DNA of 64,000 nt from Candidatus Lucifugimonas marina (GTDB lineage Bacteria > Chloroflexota > Dehalococcoidia > Lucifugimonadales > Lucifugimonadaceae), in contig CP046147.1 of assembly GCA_029593915.1 (NCBI GenBank), forward strand, positions 1 to 64,000, read 5' to 3'. A program made the translations under genes and the position numbers. Below the pieces are notes generated by a model. It was not told the origin of the DNA and ran no database searches. It worked only from the letters and a program-made list of their open reading frames with translations. Positions 27,820 to 36,268 of the stretch are shown piece by piece. Position 1 is the first letter of the stretch, and every line of letters starts with the position of its first letter.

Positions 27820-28899
27820 CTAGCTCTGGTTTGCTGCGCGCTCGATCCACAAGTTGCGGAGTCGTTGTAATAGATCGTGTAATCGACCCTGCATTCGTTC
27901 TACGTTTCGAGTGATTCGTTCCTCGGCACGCCCGAGAGAGTTTTCTGCTCGCTCTTCAGCCCGATCGATTCGCTTTTGGGTCTGCTCTTCAGCCTTTGCG
28001 ACTCGTCGATCTGTCTGTTCCTGAGACTTTTCTAGTCGATCAGCTAACTTCTCGCCTGCATCCTCAAGTTTTTCTGCTGCCCGGGCACGAAGCTCCTCAT
28101 AGCGTTCGGTGCCTTCGGCTCGTTCGAGATGTTTTGCGAGCTGTTCCTGAAGCTTGCTGTACCAGTCACGAGCTTTTTCCGACTTGTGCTCGTTCTGCCG
28201 GTTGGCTTTATCGGTGATCTTGTTCAGATGCTCGTTTGCACGGTCGTTGTGCTTTGTCAGCCATTCGCCGATACGAGTCTGGTTCTTTTCAAGCTGCTCG
28301 CGTGCACGTACTTTGGCTTTCTCGAGTCGTTCTCGCGCCTCATGGGCCAGTTTTCGCAGGTGCGCCCGTAATCGTTCAAGCTGTTCTTCGTTCAGTTCAA
28401 TACCGGCTTCGGGAGTTACCGGGTTCGAAGGCTCAGAAACTGCGCCTTGCCCGTTTTCATTGAAGGCAACGACGGTGAACGTGTATTCAACCCCGTTTTC
28501 GAGCCCTTTGACGATTACGAGAGTGTCGTCAGAAGTCGTTTCCGCGGTGATTCCAGATGGGTTTGCAGTAACGATATAGCCATCGACAGAGATTTCATCT
28601 TCGCCGGGTGCGGGCTTTACCCATGCGACCGCGGCAGATTCATCGCCTGGTTTTGCGGTTACGAATCGCGGCTCACCGAGAGTTGAAGTTGGTGGTGGAT
28701 CGGGGTCGGGTGCTGTACTGCCCGAATCTGCACTCGCCCACTGGGAAGACCCGAGAAGCAAGATGAGCAAGGCTGCGAAGGTCGCCAGCATTGCGGCGAT
28801 GAATCGATTGCTCAGTGGATTTCTAGTGCCCGTAACGGCGGCGAGAGTGCCAGGAGTTGTGGCGGAATCGATTTCGGAAGTAGATCGTGAGAAGTTCAT
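27820..28899 (-). CDS. Exported FN3-domain protein with long charged coiled coil
   Basis: A 359-residue protein of no named family. An N-terminal cytoplasmic stretch precedes a hydrophobic export/anchor segment (about 32-56, ending in WASA). One fibronectin type III domain follows (about 75-168: RFVTAKPGDESAAVAWV...DGYIVTANP...YTFTVVAFNENG). The C-terminal 190 residues are almost all Glu/Lys/Arg/Ala/Gln with heptad-like spacing (RAEERAENSLGRAEERI), predicting a long helical rod. Aromatic residues are few. A surface stalk or cell-wall/DNA-contacting role is conceivable but not shown. Monocistronic, with its own terminator. Confidence 0.75.
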   Translation of the reverse strand: MNFSRSTSEIDSATTPGTLAAVTGTRNPLSNRFIAAMLATFAALLILLLGSSQWASADSGSTAPDPDPPPTSTLGEPRFVTAKPGDESAAVAWVKPAPGEDEISVDGYIVTANPSGITAETTSDDTLVIVKGLENGVEYTFTVVAFNENGQGAVSEPSNPVTPEAGIELNEEQLERLRAHLRKLAHEARERLEKAKVRAREQLEKNQTRIGEWLTKHNDRANEHLNKITDKANRQNEHKSEKARDWYSKLQEQLAKHLERAEGTERYEELRARAAEKLEDAGEKLADRLEKSQEQTDRRVAKAEEQTQKRIDRAEERAENSLGRAEERITRNVERMQGRLHDLLQRLRNLWIERAANQS

Positions 28900-29072
28900 A
28901 GTCGTAAATATCTCCTCCGCATCAGTCTCCTCATTACCGCTGCGGTGGTTGCCTGCGAACTATGATCTTCGGTTGGCGATTACATGAGTGTTACTCGCGT
29001 ACGGGACGATAGTCCCATTCGAGATTTTTTCTGATCTCAAACGATCACCAGTGCCAGTCGACAGTTCAAGTA

Positions 29073-30509
29073 TCAGGCGATAAATCGAGCGTCGTCTTCG
29101 GAATCTGTGGCAGGAGCGGATTGCCCGATCTGGCGAGGCAAGGTGACTACCACCTCAGTACCGCTCGGGAATCCGTCCAGGATTTCAATCGATCCCTCAT
29201 GCGCTTCAACAATCATCTTCGAGACTGCGAGTCCTATTCCGGTACCAGATTCCTGTGTTGCCCTTCTCGATGTTCCGCGGAAGAACATGTCGAACGCTTT
29301 TTCTTTGTCGGCGTCTGACATGCGTTCGCCTTCATCGATCACTGAGATTGATACGTTCTCATCACTTACGGTCGATGTGATCATGATCAAAGTGTTTGGC
29401 GGCGAATATTTCGAAGCATTTCCGAGAAGATTTGAGAGCACCTGTAACAGTCTGAGGTGATCGCCTCGCACTTGAAGGGTGTCATCGAATTTTCTAATTA
29501 TTAGACGCTGTTTTTTACGATTAACGATAGGACCAAACGAACTCTCTAGTTCAGCCATTAAGTCGGCGACGGCTGTAGGTTTCAGATCGATAGTTATTCG
29601 ACCAGTTTCTAGTTGAGAAACATCGATCAAATCGTTGACGAGAAGTCGAAGGTAGTCGGCGTTTCGCTTAATCACATGCAGCTGTTTGGATTGCCTCTCC
29701 GAGAGCGGTCTGTCCGATTTTCCAATGAGTTGATCTGTGAACGATATGACGCTGGTGAGCGGTGTTTTGAGTTCGTGCGATACCTGGGTTACGAACAGAG
29801 TCTTCTCATCGTTAATTTTTGCCAGCTGTTCGATCTCGGCTTGAAGTTTTGCACGTCCTCTAGCTCGAATTCCCACAACGATTACTGCAAGTGCACCTAG
29901 AGCGGCGATTGGAGCGAATACCGAGAAGAATCGGACCTGAGATTCAAGTTGATCCTGTGCATGGGTTAGGTTGGCAGCCAGGACTTGAGTCACCCATGTG
30001 TCGGCAGCTCGTTTCGCGTGAATTCGAGTGCTTTCGATGCTTTCGAAAGTTATCGATATCAGTTGCGGATCGCGTTCTCCATTGAGAATTCTCATAATCC
30101 CCAATCGAGCAAGTTTCCACGATTCCTGCGAAATGAGCGTGTGTTCTACAGCTTCACCTGTGAAGTTTGTCTCGCCAAGGCTAAGTTGAGTGGTGACTAC
30201 ATCGGTTCGTGCTCGTAACTTGTCCTCAACATCCTCTCCTCGCAAGTACTCAGAAAGTAATTGGGAGACGATTGCACTTGCTAACGCTGAATCGTTACTG
30301 GTGACGGATTGTCCGAGAACATTTTCTCTGAATTTATCGACAGAGCTTTTTGTTTGTGCGCCGTGAATGAAAGATGCAAGTGCCACCGATGCGAAGAGGA
30401 TAAACGCAACAACCGGAACCGACGCCTCGAGTAATTTGCGGAGGCTTATCCGGAGTTGCTCTAAGCGAATCTTGTTTCCAGCGATTAGGAATTTGAACGG
30501 CGAAGACAC
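29073..30509 (-). CDS. Membrane sensor histidine kinase
   Basis: 478 residues. Two membrane segments (about 30-50 and 194-216) enclose an extracytoplasmic sensing region of about 145 residues. The HisKA box VSHELKTPLTS places the phosphoacceptor at His245. The HATPase domain shows NLLGNASKYSP (N box), a G1 motif DEGERMSD that departs from the usual DxGxG, and GTGIGLAVSKMIVEAHEG (G2). No response regulator is adjacent. The gene begins 4 bases after the stop of a molybdopterin-domain-like lipoprotein, which is probably its extracytoplasmic partner. Confidence 0.9.
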   Translation of the reverse strand: MSSPFKFLIAGNKIRLEQLRISLRKLLEASVPVVAFILFASVALASFIHGAQTKSSVDKFRENVLGQSVTSNDSALASAIVSQLLSEYLRGEDVEDKLRARTDVVTTQLSLGETNFTGEAVEHTLISQESWKLARLGIMRILNGERDPQLISITFESIESTRIHAKRAADTWVTQVLAANLTHAQDQLESQVRFFSVFAPIAALGALAVIVVGIRARGRAKLQAEIEQLAKINDEKTLFVTQVSHELKTPLTSVISFTDQLIGKSDRPLSERQSKQLHVIKRNADYLRLLVNDLIDVSQLETGRITIDLKPTAVADLMAELESSFGPIVNRKKQRLIIRKFDDTLQVRGDHLRLLQVLSNLLGNASKYSPPNTLIMITSTVSDENVSISVIDEGERMSDADKEKAFDMFFRGTSRRATQESGTGIGLAVSKMIVEAHEGSIEILDGFPSGTEVVVTLPRQIGQSAPATDSEDDARFIA

Positions 30510-30513
30510 GGAA

Positions 30514-31092
30514 TTACTTGACGGTGATGTTTGCTATCTGCCAGATCCAGAACGGATCGTAGGTACTTGGGTCGAGTTCTGGATATGAATCATATGGATA
30601 GACGATCATCGCCGGGCCACGGTGGGATCGAGGTGCGTATTCGCCGTCAGACTTGAGTGCCAACAGCACGGGCCATTCTTCGACATGGTCAATCGGGATT
30701 GTCTGTTGGTAATCGTCGATTGCCGTTAGCGTTATGCCAGTGGTGTTGCTACCGCCAAACTGATCAAGAACGGTTTCGACAAGTACGCCTTCATATTCGA
30801 CCTGACGGTTTTCGTACGGGTCTTCAACTGTGTATTTGACAGTCCCCAACGATTCGAGAAGCGATATATCGATATCGATTGGTTCGTTACCAGTCGCAAC
30901 GGCGTTCAGCGTGAATATCGTGTCGCCTGTGGCAGCTGGAATCTCTTCGCCCCGAGTTAGGGTGCGAGGCAGCACCTCGGTGTAGTCAGGCTCTGTTTCT
31001 GTAGTACAGCTGACAAGAGTGACCAGGACAACGCTTACCAAGATTGCCAGATTCAGCCAGCTGAAGCGTATCGAGACGAAAGAGTAGTTCAT
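30514..31092 (-). CDS. Lipoprotein with sulfite-oxidase-type molybdopterin-binding-like domain
   Basis: A 192-residue lipoprotein: signal segment followed by lipobox LVSC (Cys29). The mature part matches the short oxidoreductase molybdopterin-binding domain family seen in proteobacterial lipoproteins. Landmarks are YEGVLVETVLDQFG, LTAIDDYQQTIPIDHVEEWPVLLALKSDG, and RGPAMIVYPYDSYPEL ending in IWQIANI. There is no cysteine after Cys29, so the cofactor-ligating Cys of real sulfite oxidases is absent. It is likely a binding or sensing protein. Four bases separate it from the downstream histidine kinase. The conserved pairing of these two families in other bacteria is from memory. Confidence 0.75.
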   Translation of the reverse strand: MNYSFVSIRFSWLNLAILVSVVLVTLVSCTTETEPDYTEVLPRTLTRGEEIPAATGDTIFTLNAVATGNEPIDIDISLLESLGTVKYTVEDPYENRQVEYEGVLVETVLDQFGGSNTTGITLTAIDDYQQTIPIDHVEEWPVLLALKSDGEYAPRSHRGPAMIVYPYDSYPELDPSTYDPFWIWQIANITVK

Positions 31093-31139
31093 GAGCCCGT
31101 TCAGTATTCGAGATCGCCCTGAAATCAGTATTAGAGCGA

Positions 31140-31188
31140 GATTTAGATGTTTGTATTGAATTCATACTGAATAATTTCGATCTAAATC
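31140..31188. promoter_or_regulatory. Inverted repeat upstream of the lipoprotein-kinase operon
   Basis: A perfect 9-bp inverted repeat GATTTAGAT (31140-31148) / ATCTAAATC (31180-31188) has an AT-rich spacer with the inner partial dyad GTATTGAATTCATAC. It lies 48-96 bases before the start of the minus-strand operon and is the only structure I see in the 268-base gap. It could be an operator. No T-tract is present, so it is not a terminator. Confidence 0.45.
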
Positions 31189-31360
31189 GAATCGTTGGAA
31201 AGCTGAAATCGAATTGCGTAAATGCTCAGGTTGTTTGGCGCGATTGGCTACACGTTATTCAAGATCGTTATTCGTCAATTACGGCATGTTTCGCAGACGT
31301 GTAACTAGGCTGAAACACACAGGTTGATCTCGATAGCTTGCGTCTAAGTGTTACTTGCGG

Positions 31361-32953
31361 CTACGGAATGGCGTGGCCAGCCATTACGCCGGTCACTTCT
31401 TCGTTCTCAACGACTAGCTTGCCGTTCACTAGAACGTGCGGAACGCCTTCTGGGTGTACTGCGGGGTCTTCGAATGAGGATCGGTCGTTGATGTTTTGTT
31501 CATCAAAAATCACCAGATCGGCGAATTTTCCTTCGGCGATAACTCCGCGATCAGTTAGACCAAACCGTTCGGCTGGATTCTGGGTCATTCGCTGAACCAC
31601 TTGCTCGACTGGGTAGTTGTAACGACGGCGAAGTCGTCCGACCATTCGAACGAAGCAGCCGTACGCACGTGGGTGTGGCATGCCGCCTACGGGAATTGAG
31701 TCTGACCCAACCATGTAGTCAGGTCGTGCCATCAGTTGCATCACGTCTTCTTCGACCTTCCGCCACTGTCGAACGTTGCCGGGAGGTGCGACGCGCATTC
31801 CGCATGCAAGCGAGGTTTCCGCCATCATGCGGGTCATCATTTCTTCGACGCTCACGCCCCATTTTTTGGCCAGGTCGTCGAATAGCCAGCCTTCGAATTC
31901 CTGATTGCCGCCGGCACCGATATGCGTCCACACGTTTCCTTCTGGAGCTGTGTACGAAATTTCGCTCATTCTCTCGATAAGTTCGGCTCGCTTATCTTCA
32001 TCGTTGAGAATGGCGAGCATGGCTTCGGGTCCGCCTTCATGGAAGTAGCCCGGGAAGAACGCCTGAGGGAAGGAAGAGCCGACCGGATATGGGTAGGTTT
32101 CGAGGGTTATATCGACTCCCTCAGCTTTTGCTTTATCGATTGGTTCCATCAGTTTGTCGACTTCACCAGCTGAATCGACAAAAGTTCGGTAGTGCTCGAA
32201 ATGGAGTTTAGTTCCGGTTCTTCGAGCTACTTCTATCGCTTCGGGCACTCCACCGCCGCCAAACGCGCGGTCGCCGTTGTGGTTTCTGAGGTGAATCGAC
32301 ATCGGTTTGCCGTATTCACCGGCAACTTCCATCAAAGCGCAAAGCTCGTCGGTATCCGACCAGCTATTTGGATAGTACGACAGTCCCGTGGCGAATCCGA
32401 CAGCGCCTTGCTCGAACGATTCCCTGAGTAGGTTTTTCGCCTTCTCAAGCTTGTCGCCGGTGAGCGTAACATCGTTCATGCCAGCCGCTTCGAGCCTGAT
32501 TGGGCCGTGTCCCGCAAACGTCGCTACGTTTGGCGCGGTTTTGCGGTGATAGTTCTTGCGAGACGCCTCGATTGATGACATATCGAGACCTTCGGGTGCC
32601 CAGCCCAAAATTCCTGAAAGGTACCAGCGGTACATCTCGTAGTTTTCTGGCGAAAGCGGGGCGAGAGTCAGACCGTCTGGCGAGATTATTTCGGTCGTAA
32701 CGCCCTGCCGTATGCCGCTGGCATGTTGCCCGTCGTTTAGCAGTGCTGCATCGGCGTGAGAGTGGACATCAACGAATCCGGGAGAAATGTGAAGTCCGTC
32801 GGCATCGATAGTTTTGGCAGATTCGCTCGCTGAAGCTGGTATATCGCCAACAGCCGTGATTCGTTCGCCAGAAATGCCGATATCGGCTTTTATGGGTGCT
32901 GTGCCGGTTCCATCGATAACCCTGCCGCCGCGAATAACTACGTCGAATGCCAA
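31361..32953 (-). CDS. Amidohydrolase of the N-acyl-D-amino-acid deacylase family
   Basis: 530 residues with the amidohydrolase layout. The N-terminal beta-sandwich leads into the HxH metal motif DVHSHAD (His64, His66), then HLRNHNGD, HFEHYRT and the late Asp motif VGSDSIPVGGMPHPRAYG. The overall order matches D-aminoacylases and N-acyl-D-glutamate deacylases. One departure: the metal-bridging Cys usual in VVVGNCG is replaced, the corresponding stretch being EIISPDGLTLAP. The acyl substrate is unknown. Monocistronic. Confidence 0.85.
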   Translation of the reverse strand: MAFDVVIRGGRVIDGTGTAPIKADIGISGERITAVGDIPASASESAKTIDADGLHISPGFVDVHSHADAALLNDGQHASGIRQGVTTEIISPDGLTLAPLSPENYEMYRWYLSGILGWAPEGLDMSSIEASRKNYHRKTAPNVATFAGHGPIRLEAAGMNDVTLTGDKLEKAKNLLRESFEQGAVGFATGLSYYPNSWSDTDELCALMEVAGEYGKPMSIHLRNHNGDRAFGGGGVPEAIEVARRTGTKLHFEHYRTFVDSAGEVDKLMEPIDKAKAEGVDITLETYPYPVGSSFPQAFFPGYFHEGGPEAMLAILNDEDKRAELIERMSEISYTAPEGNVWTHIGAGGNQEFEGWLFDDLAKKWGVSVEEMMTRMMAETSLACGMRVAPPGNVRQWRKVEEDVMQLMARPDYMVGSDSIPVGGMPHPRAYGCFVRMVGRLRRRYNYPVEQVVQRMTQNPAERFGLTDRGVIAEGKFADLVIFDEQNINDRSSFEDPAVHPEGVPHVLVNGKLVVENEEVTGVMAGHAIP

Positions 32954-33083
32954 ATTTCTTCTCCATGGGTGGAATGCCAGCTAACGGGATTGATCGGACG
33001 CAGAGTACGCCGCCAACAGGCGCAGGTCGAGAGTTTCGTCGGAAATTGCGCTATAAATCTTGGAAGCAATTCGCGAAATCGCC

Positions 33084-33235
33084 CGTCATTCCGACCGTAG
33101 CGATAGCGGAGCGGAGGAATCCGGTCGGGCGATTAAGGCAGACTCGTTACTGAGCTGCACATAGAAAAATGTGTTCGATCAACGATCTAACTAGCAAGTC
33201 GATCCAAGATCCCTCCGCTGCCGGTCGGGATGACG
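33084..33235. repeat. Family A inverted-repeat element (152 nt)
   Basis: Left arm 33084-33124 (CGTCATTCCGACCGTAGCGA...) and right arm 33204-33235 (AGATCCCTCCGCTGCCGGTC...) are reverse complements. It fills part of the 448-base gap 32954-33401, in which I see no gene. Confidence 0.85.
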
Positions 33236-33401
33236 ATTGGCCAGGCTGGCGAGCTTTTTTTGCGAGCACGTGATGAAGCGTCGAAAGGCAACCAATGGTG
33301 GAAAACATCTATTCGCCTCTCGAACATAGAGGGAAAATTTTCTGGAACAATAGCGCCATCTTCTACGTGTTGAATTCAGATGAACAGCAAAAGGCGAGTT
33401 A

Positions 33402-34337
33402 ATGGGCAGATTTGATGGTCGGGGCGCGATTGTTACGGGCGGAGCGCTCGGTATTGGCGGTGGGTGTGCAAGACGAATAGCAGCCGATGGCGGAAGCGTG
33501 CTTGTCGTTGATGTGAACGAAGCTGCCGGAGCTAACACCGTCAAAGAAATCCGTGACGCAGGTGGCAAGGCCGAGTTCATGGCTGGCGACGTTTCGAAAG
33601 AATCGACCGCCAAAGAGATGGTCGAACAAGCGGTTTCGTCGTTTGGACGACTCGATCTTCTAGTTCAAAACGCATACGCAGGTGCCGATAACGCCGGAAG
33701 TGCTGTCGAAGTGAAGCCTGAAAACTGGCACAACGGTATGGACCTGCTTGTAGGTGCGCTCTATCTCGGCGCCAAATACGCGGTTCCTGCGATGGAAGAA
33801 TCGGGAGCTGATCCCAATTTCGAGCAACCTGAATGGACTGGTGCGGGACGTCGTCACGGTAATCCACCTGCTCAGAACGTTGGACGCATCGTAAACATGT
33901 CGTCAGTTCACGGGCTTCATCAAGCACCTCGTTCGCTCATATACAACGCTGGTAAAGCGGCTGTTATTGGTCTCACAAAGCAGATGGCAATCGACTTTGG
34001 ACCGCTTGGAATCACCGTGAACGCCATCGCACCGGGTCACATCGTTACTGAACGGGGTGATGAACACTGGAACGAGGTTGGTAACGACGCCGGGTTCAGG
34101 CTATTCGAACTGCACTACCCTGTTCGGCGAACCGGTGTTCCTGAAGATATCGCCAACGCTGTCGGTTTCCTGTGTTCGAACGAAGCTTCGTTCATCACTG
34201 GTCACGTTTTGGCTGTTGATGGCGGGATGACGATTCAGCTGCAGGAAAACCTTGTGATGGATTCCAAGGATTACATCGTCGCTAACCCCGATTTGAAGAC
34301 CCACTTCGATTCGAATCGCGGCGAGAGCCGGTTTTAG
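33402..34337 (+). CDS. Short-chain dehydrogenase/reductase
   Basis: 311 residues, classical SDR: cofactor motif TGGALGIGGG near 14-23, Asp in VVDVNEAAG (NAD preference likely), QNAYAG in place of the usual NNAG, catalytic Ser in NMSSVHG, and YNAGKAA (Tyr-x3-Lys). It is longer than the usual 250 because of an insertion near 132-160 rich in Pro/Gly/Asn. Substrate unknown. GNAT and MOSC genes follow closely on the same strand, and may be co-transcribed. Confidence 0.9.
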   Translation: MGRFDGRGAIVTGGALGIGGGCARRIAADGGSVLVVDVNEAAGANTVKEIRDAGGKAEFMAGDVSKESTAKEMVEQAVSSFGRLDLLVQNAYAGADNAGSAVEVKPENWHNGMDLLVGALYLGAKYAVPAMEESGADPNFEQPEWTGAGRRHGNPPAQNVGRIVNMSSVHGLHQAPRSLIYNAGKAAVIGLTKQMAIDFGPLGITVNAIAPGHIVTERGDEHWNEVGNDAGFRLFELHYPVRRTGVPEDIANAVGFLCSNEASFITGHVLAVDGGMTIQLQENLVMDSKDYIVANPDLKTHFDSNRGESRF

Positions 34338-34346
34338 GGCGCGGTC

Positions 34347-34757
34347 ATGGAAATTCGAACATTTCAAGAATCGGACCGCTCAGCCGTGGTGACATTGTGG
34401 CGGCGGTGCGAACTTGTTCGACCCCAGAACGATCCTGACAGTGATATCGATCTGAAGATGTCGTTTCAACCTGAGTTGTTTTTAGTGGGTGTGGACGAGG
34501 GTTCTGTTATTGGCACGGTAATGGGCGGTTACGAGGGACACCGCGGGTGGATTAACTATCTCGCCGTCGACCCTGATCGGCAGAGTGTCGGGCTCGGTGC
34601 AACGCTAATGGAATATGCGGAGGCAAAGCTGCGGGAGCTCGGTTGTGTGAAAATTAACCTCCAAGTTCGTTCCAGCAACGAAAAAGTACTAGGGTTTTAT
34701 CGCGCAATCGGTTATTTGGAAGACGACGTGATATCGATGGGGAAGCGACTTTCGTGA
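34347..34757 (+). CDS. GNAT acetyltransferase, YpeA-like
   Basis: 136 residues. It resembles the YpeA subgroup: IRTFQESDRSAVVTLWRRC at the N-terminus, YLAVDPDRQSVGLGATLM as acetyl-CoA motif (Q-S-V-G-L-G), and LGFYRAIGYLEDDVISMGKRL at the end. YpeA itself has no established substrate. Its 3' end overlaps the MOSC gene by 4 bases. Confidence 0.87.
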   Translation: MEIRTFQESDRSAVVTLWRRCELVRPQNDPDSDIDLKMSFQPELFLVGVDEGSVIGTVMGGYEGHRGWINYLAVDPDRQSVGLGATLMEYAEAKLRELGCVKINLQVRSSNEKVLGFYRAIGYLEDDVISMGKRLS

Positions 34758-35536
34758 AAGTAATCGAACTGTATCGGCACCCAGTGAAGTCGTTCACACC
34801 TGAGCGACTAGACCAGTTGCACGTGGTCGAAGGCAAAATTCGGGGCGATCGTGTTCTGGCGTTTAGGTTCGCCGATCAGGGGGCTCCGGATGACTGGTCG
34901 TGGCGCAGAAAGATCAATTTTGTCGCCCTTTCAAATACGCCTGGAATCCCCCAACTTGAACTCAGTTTCGATGATGACTCGCGGGTTTTAACACTGAAGT
35001 ACGAGAACGAAATGTTTGCAGAAGGCTCTGTTGATTCTGAGGAAGATCGATTTGATCTTAGCGAGGCAGTAGGCGAATTTGTGACCGCACTCGAAGTGAA
35101 CCCGCTGATCGGACATCCCGAACGCGTACCGCTGAACCTGATAGGTGATGGCCGGCAGGGACTTTTCCACGATTTCGAGGACGGTGGAGTAACGCTCCAC
35201 AGCGTGGAATCGCTGAAAGCACTCGAATCGCACATGTCGACAACTCTAGATGGTCGACGGTTTCGAACTAACGTCGTAGTTGGGGGTGTGGAAGCGTGGG
35301 AAGAGCTTAGCTGGACAGGCCGAATATCGATTGGCGATAGCGCTTACAAAGTGAACCGACTCGTGCCGCGCTGCCTTGCGACGCACGCAAACCCTGTGAA
35401 TGGCGAACGTGATCTAGATATCATGAAGAGTCTGATGTCGGCAAACGGGTATGAAGAACCGACTTTCGCAGTTCAGCTTTCGCCATTCGATACGCAGGCT
35501 GTAATCCGTGTTGGCGATTCGGTAACGGTCGGATAG
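34754..35536 (+). CDS. MOSC domain protein
   Basis: 260 residues. The N-terminal beta-barrel (YRHPVKSFTPERLDQLHV) and the C-terminal MOSC domain with GRRFRTNVVV, W-x-E-L-S-W-T-G-R-I-S-I-G, and VPRCLATHANPVNGERD match the MOSC pattern. The Cys in PRCLATHANP is the residue that in MOCOS/mARC proteins binds sulfur or molybdenum. Function could be molybdenum-cofactor-dependent reduction of N-hydroxylated compounds. GTG start overlapping the GNAT gene (GTGA) implies translational coupling. Confidence 0.87.
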   Translation: MKVIELYRHPVKSFTPERLDQLHVVEGKIRGDRVLAFRFADQGAPDDWSWRRKINFVALSNTPGIPQLELSFDDDSRVLTLKYENEMFAEGSVDSEEDRFDLSEAVGEFVTALEVNPLIGHPERVPLNLIGDGRQGLFHDFEDGGVTLHSVESLKALESHMSTTLDGRRFRTNVVVGGVEAWEELSWTGRISIGDSAYKVNRLVPRCLATHANPVNGERDLDIMKSLMSANGYEEPTFAVQLSPFDTQAVIRVGDSVTVG

Positions 35537-35541
35537 CCTGA

Positions 35542-35904
35542 GTGGCCATGAGCACTAGCGTTCGAGACCTAATTATCACTGGCTGGGCGATTATTTTCGC
35601 CGTCACGGTCGGCGTCGTGGCGTTTCATCCGTCGTTCGTCGATGAACCGCCGATCAACGCCATTCGAATTGCAGGGTTCGCGTTTATCTCGATGGTCGCA
35701 GGAATCTTGCTGTTGAGATTCACTGAGATCATCGGACGTTCGTCGGCGCGGTCCAGAAAAATTACGTTGGGCATTTTCATCGTTTGCATACTGCCGTTGA
35801 TTCCGGTTGGTATGGCGACTTTTGGGATGCCGTGGGCTGCGCTGATCATCATCACTCTCGTGTACGTTCGTTGGAAATGGGCGCTGGTTACGCCGGCAAG
35901 CTAA
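35542..35904 (+). CDS. Small four-helix membrane protein
   Basis: A 120-residue hydrophobic protein with four predicted membrane segments (about 10-27, 40-58, 75-93, 95-112) and basic loops (SSARSRK). It starts 6 bases after the MOSC stop, so probably belongs to the same transcript. GTG 35542 and ATG 35548 are both possible starts. I do not recognise a family. Confidence 0.6.
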   Translation: MAMSTSVRDLIITGWAIIFAVTVGVVAFHPSFVDEPPINAIRIAGFAFISMVAGILLLRFTEIIGRSSARSRKITLGIFIVCILPLIPVGMATFGMPWAALIIITLVYVRWKWALVTPAS

Positions 35905-35921
35905 GCGGGCAACTGGACTCA

Positions 35922-36066
35922 CCGTCATCCCGACCGATAGCGGAGGGATCTTAGATCGCTCTGTCGGCTTCGATGTTCGATAGGGGTTATTCAGTTTCGG
36001 ACGAGTGCGGACTGAATCGAGTGGCCAGATTCCTCCGCTTCGTTGTCGCTCCGGTCGGAATGACGG
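35922..36066. repeat. Family A inverted-repeat element (145 nt)
   Basis: Arms 35922-35954 (CCGTCATCCCGACCGATAGC...) and 36025-36066 (...CTCCGGTCGGAATGACGG). The left arm is shortened by a deletion relative to others. The remainder of the 364-base gap up to leuS has no recognisable feature. Confidence 0.85.
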
Positions 36067-36268
36067 AGGGGAGGTGATGGTCGGACTGGCGGAGAATCCG
36101 TCAGTTTACGGGTCGGTGTTTCTACTCACTTCACACTTCTCGCACCCATCACTCCTCAGCATTGGTAAAATTCGCCACTTGTTGCGTGTTTCGCGCGCAC
36201 GTAAGCAAGCTAAATTGGTTTGATCGCTATTCACACATGGCGATCACGAGCAAGTCCGGAAGCGAATT

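Noticed and set aside
35058-35928. Minus-strand frames under the MOSC and membrane-protein genes
   Set aside because: Shadows of plus-strand coding sequence with Arg/Ser/Pro-rich composition and no domain.
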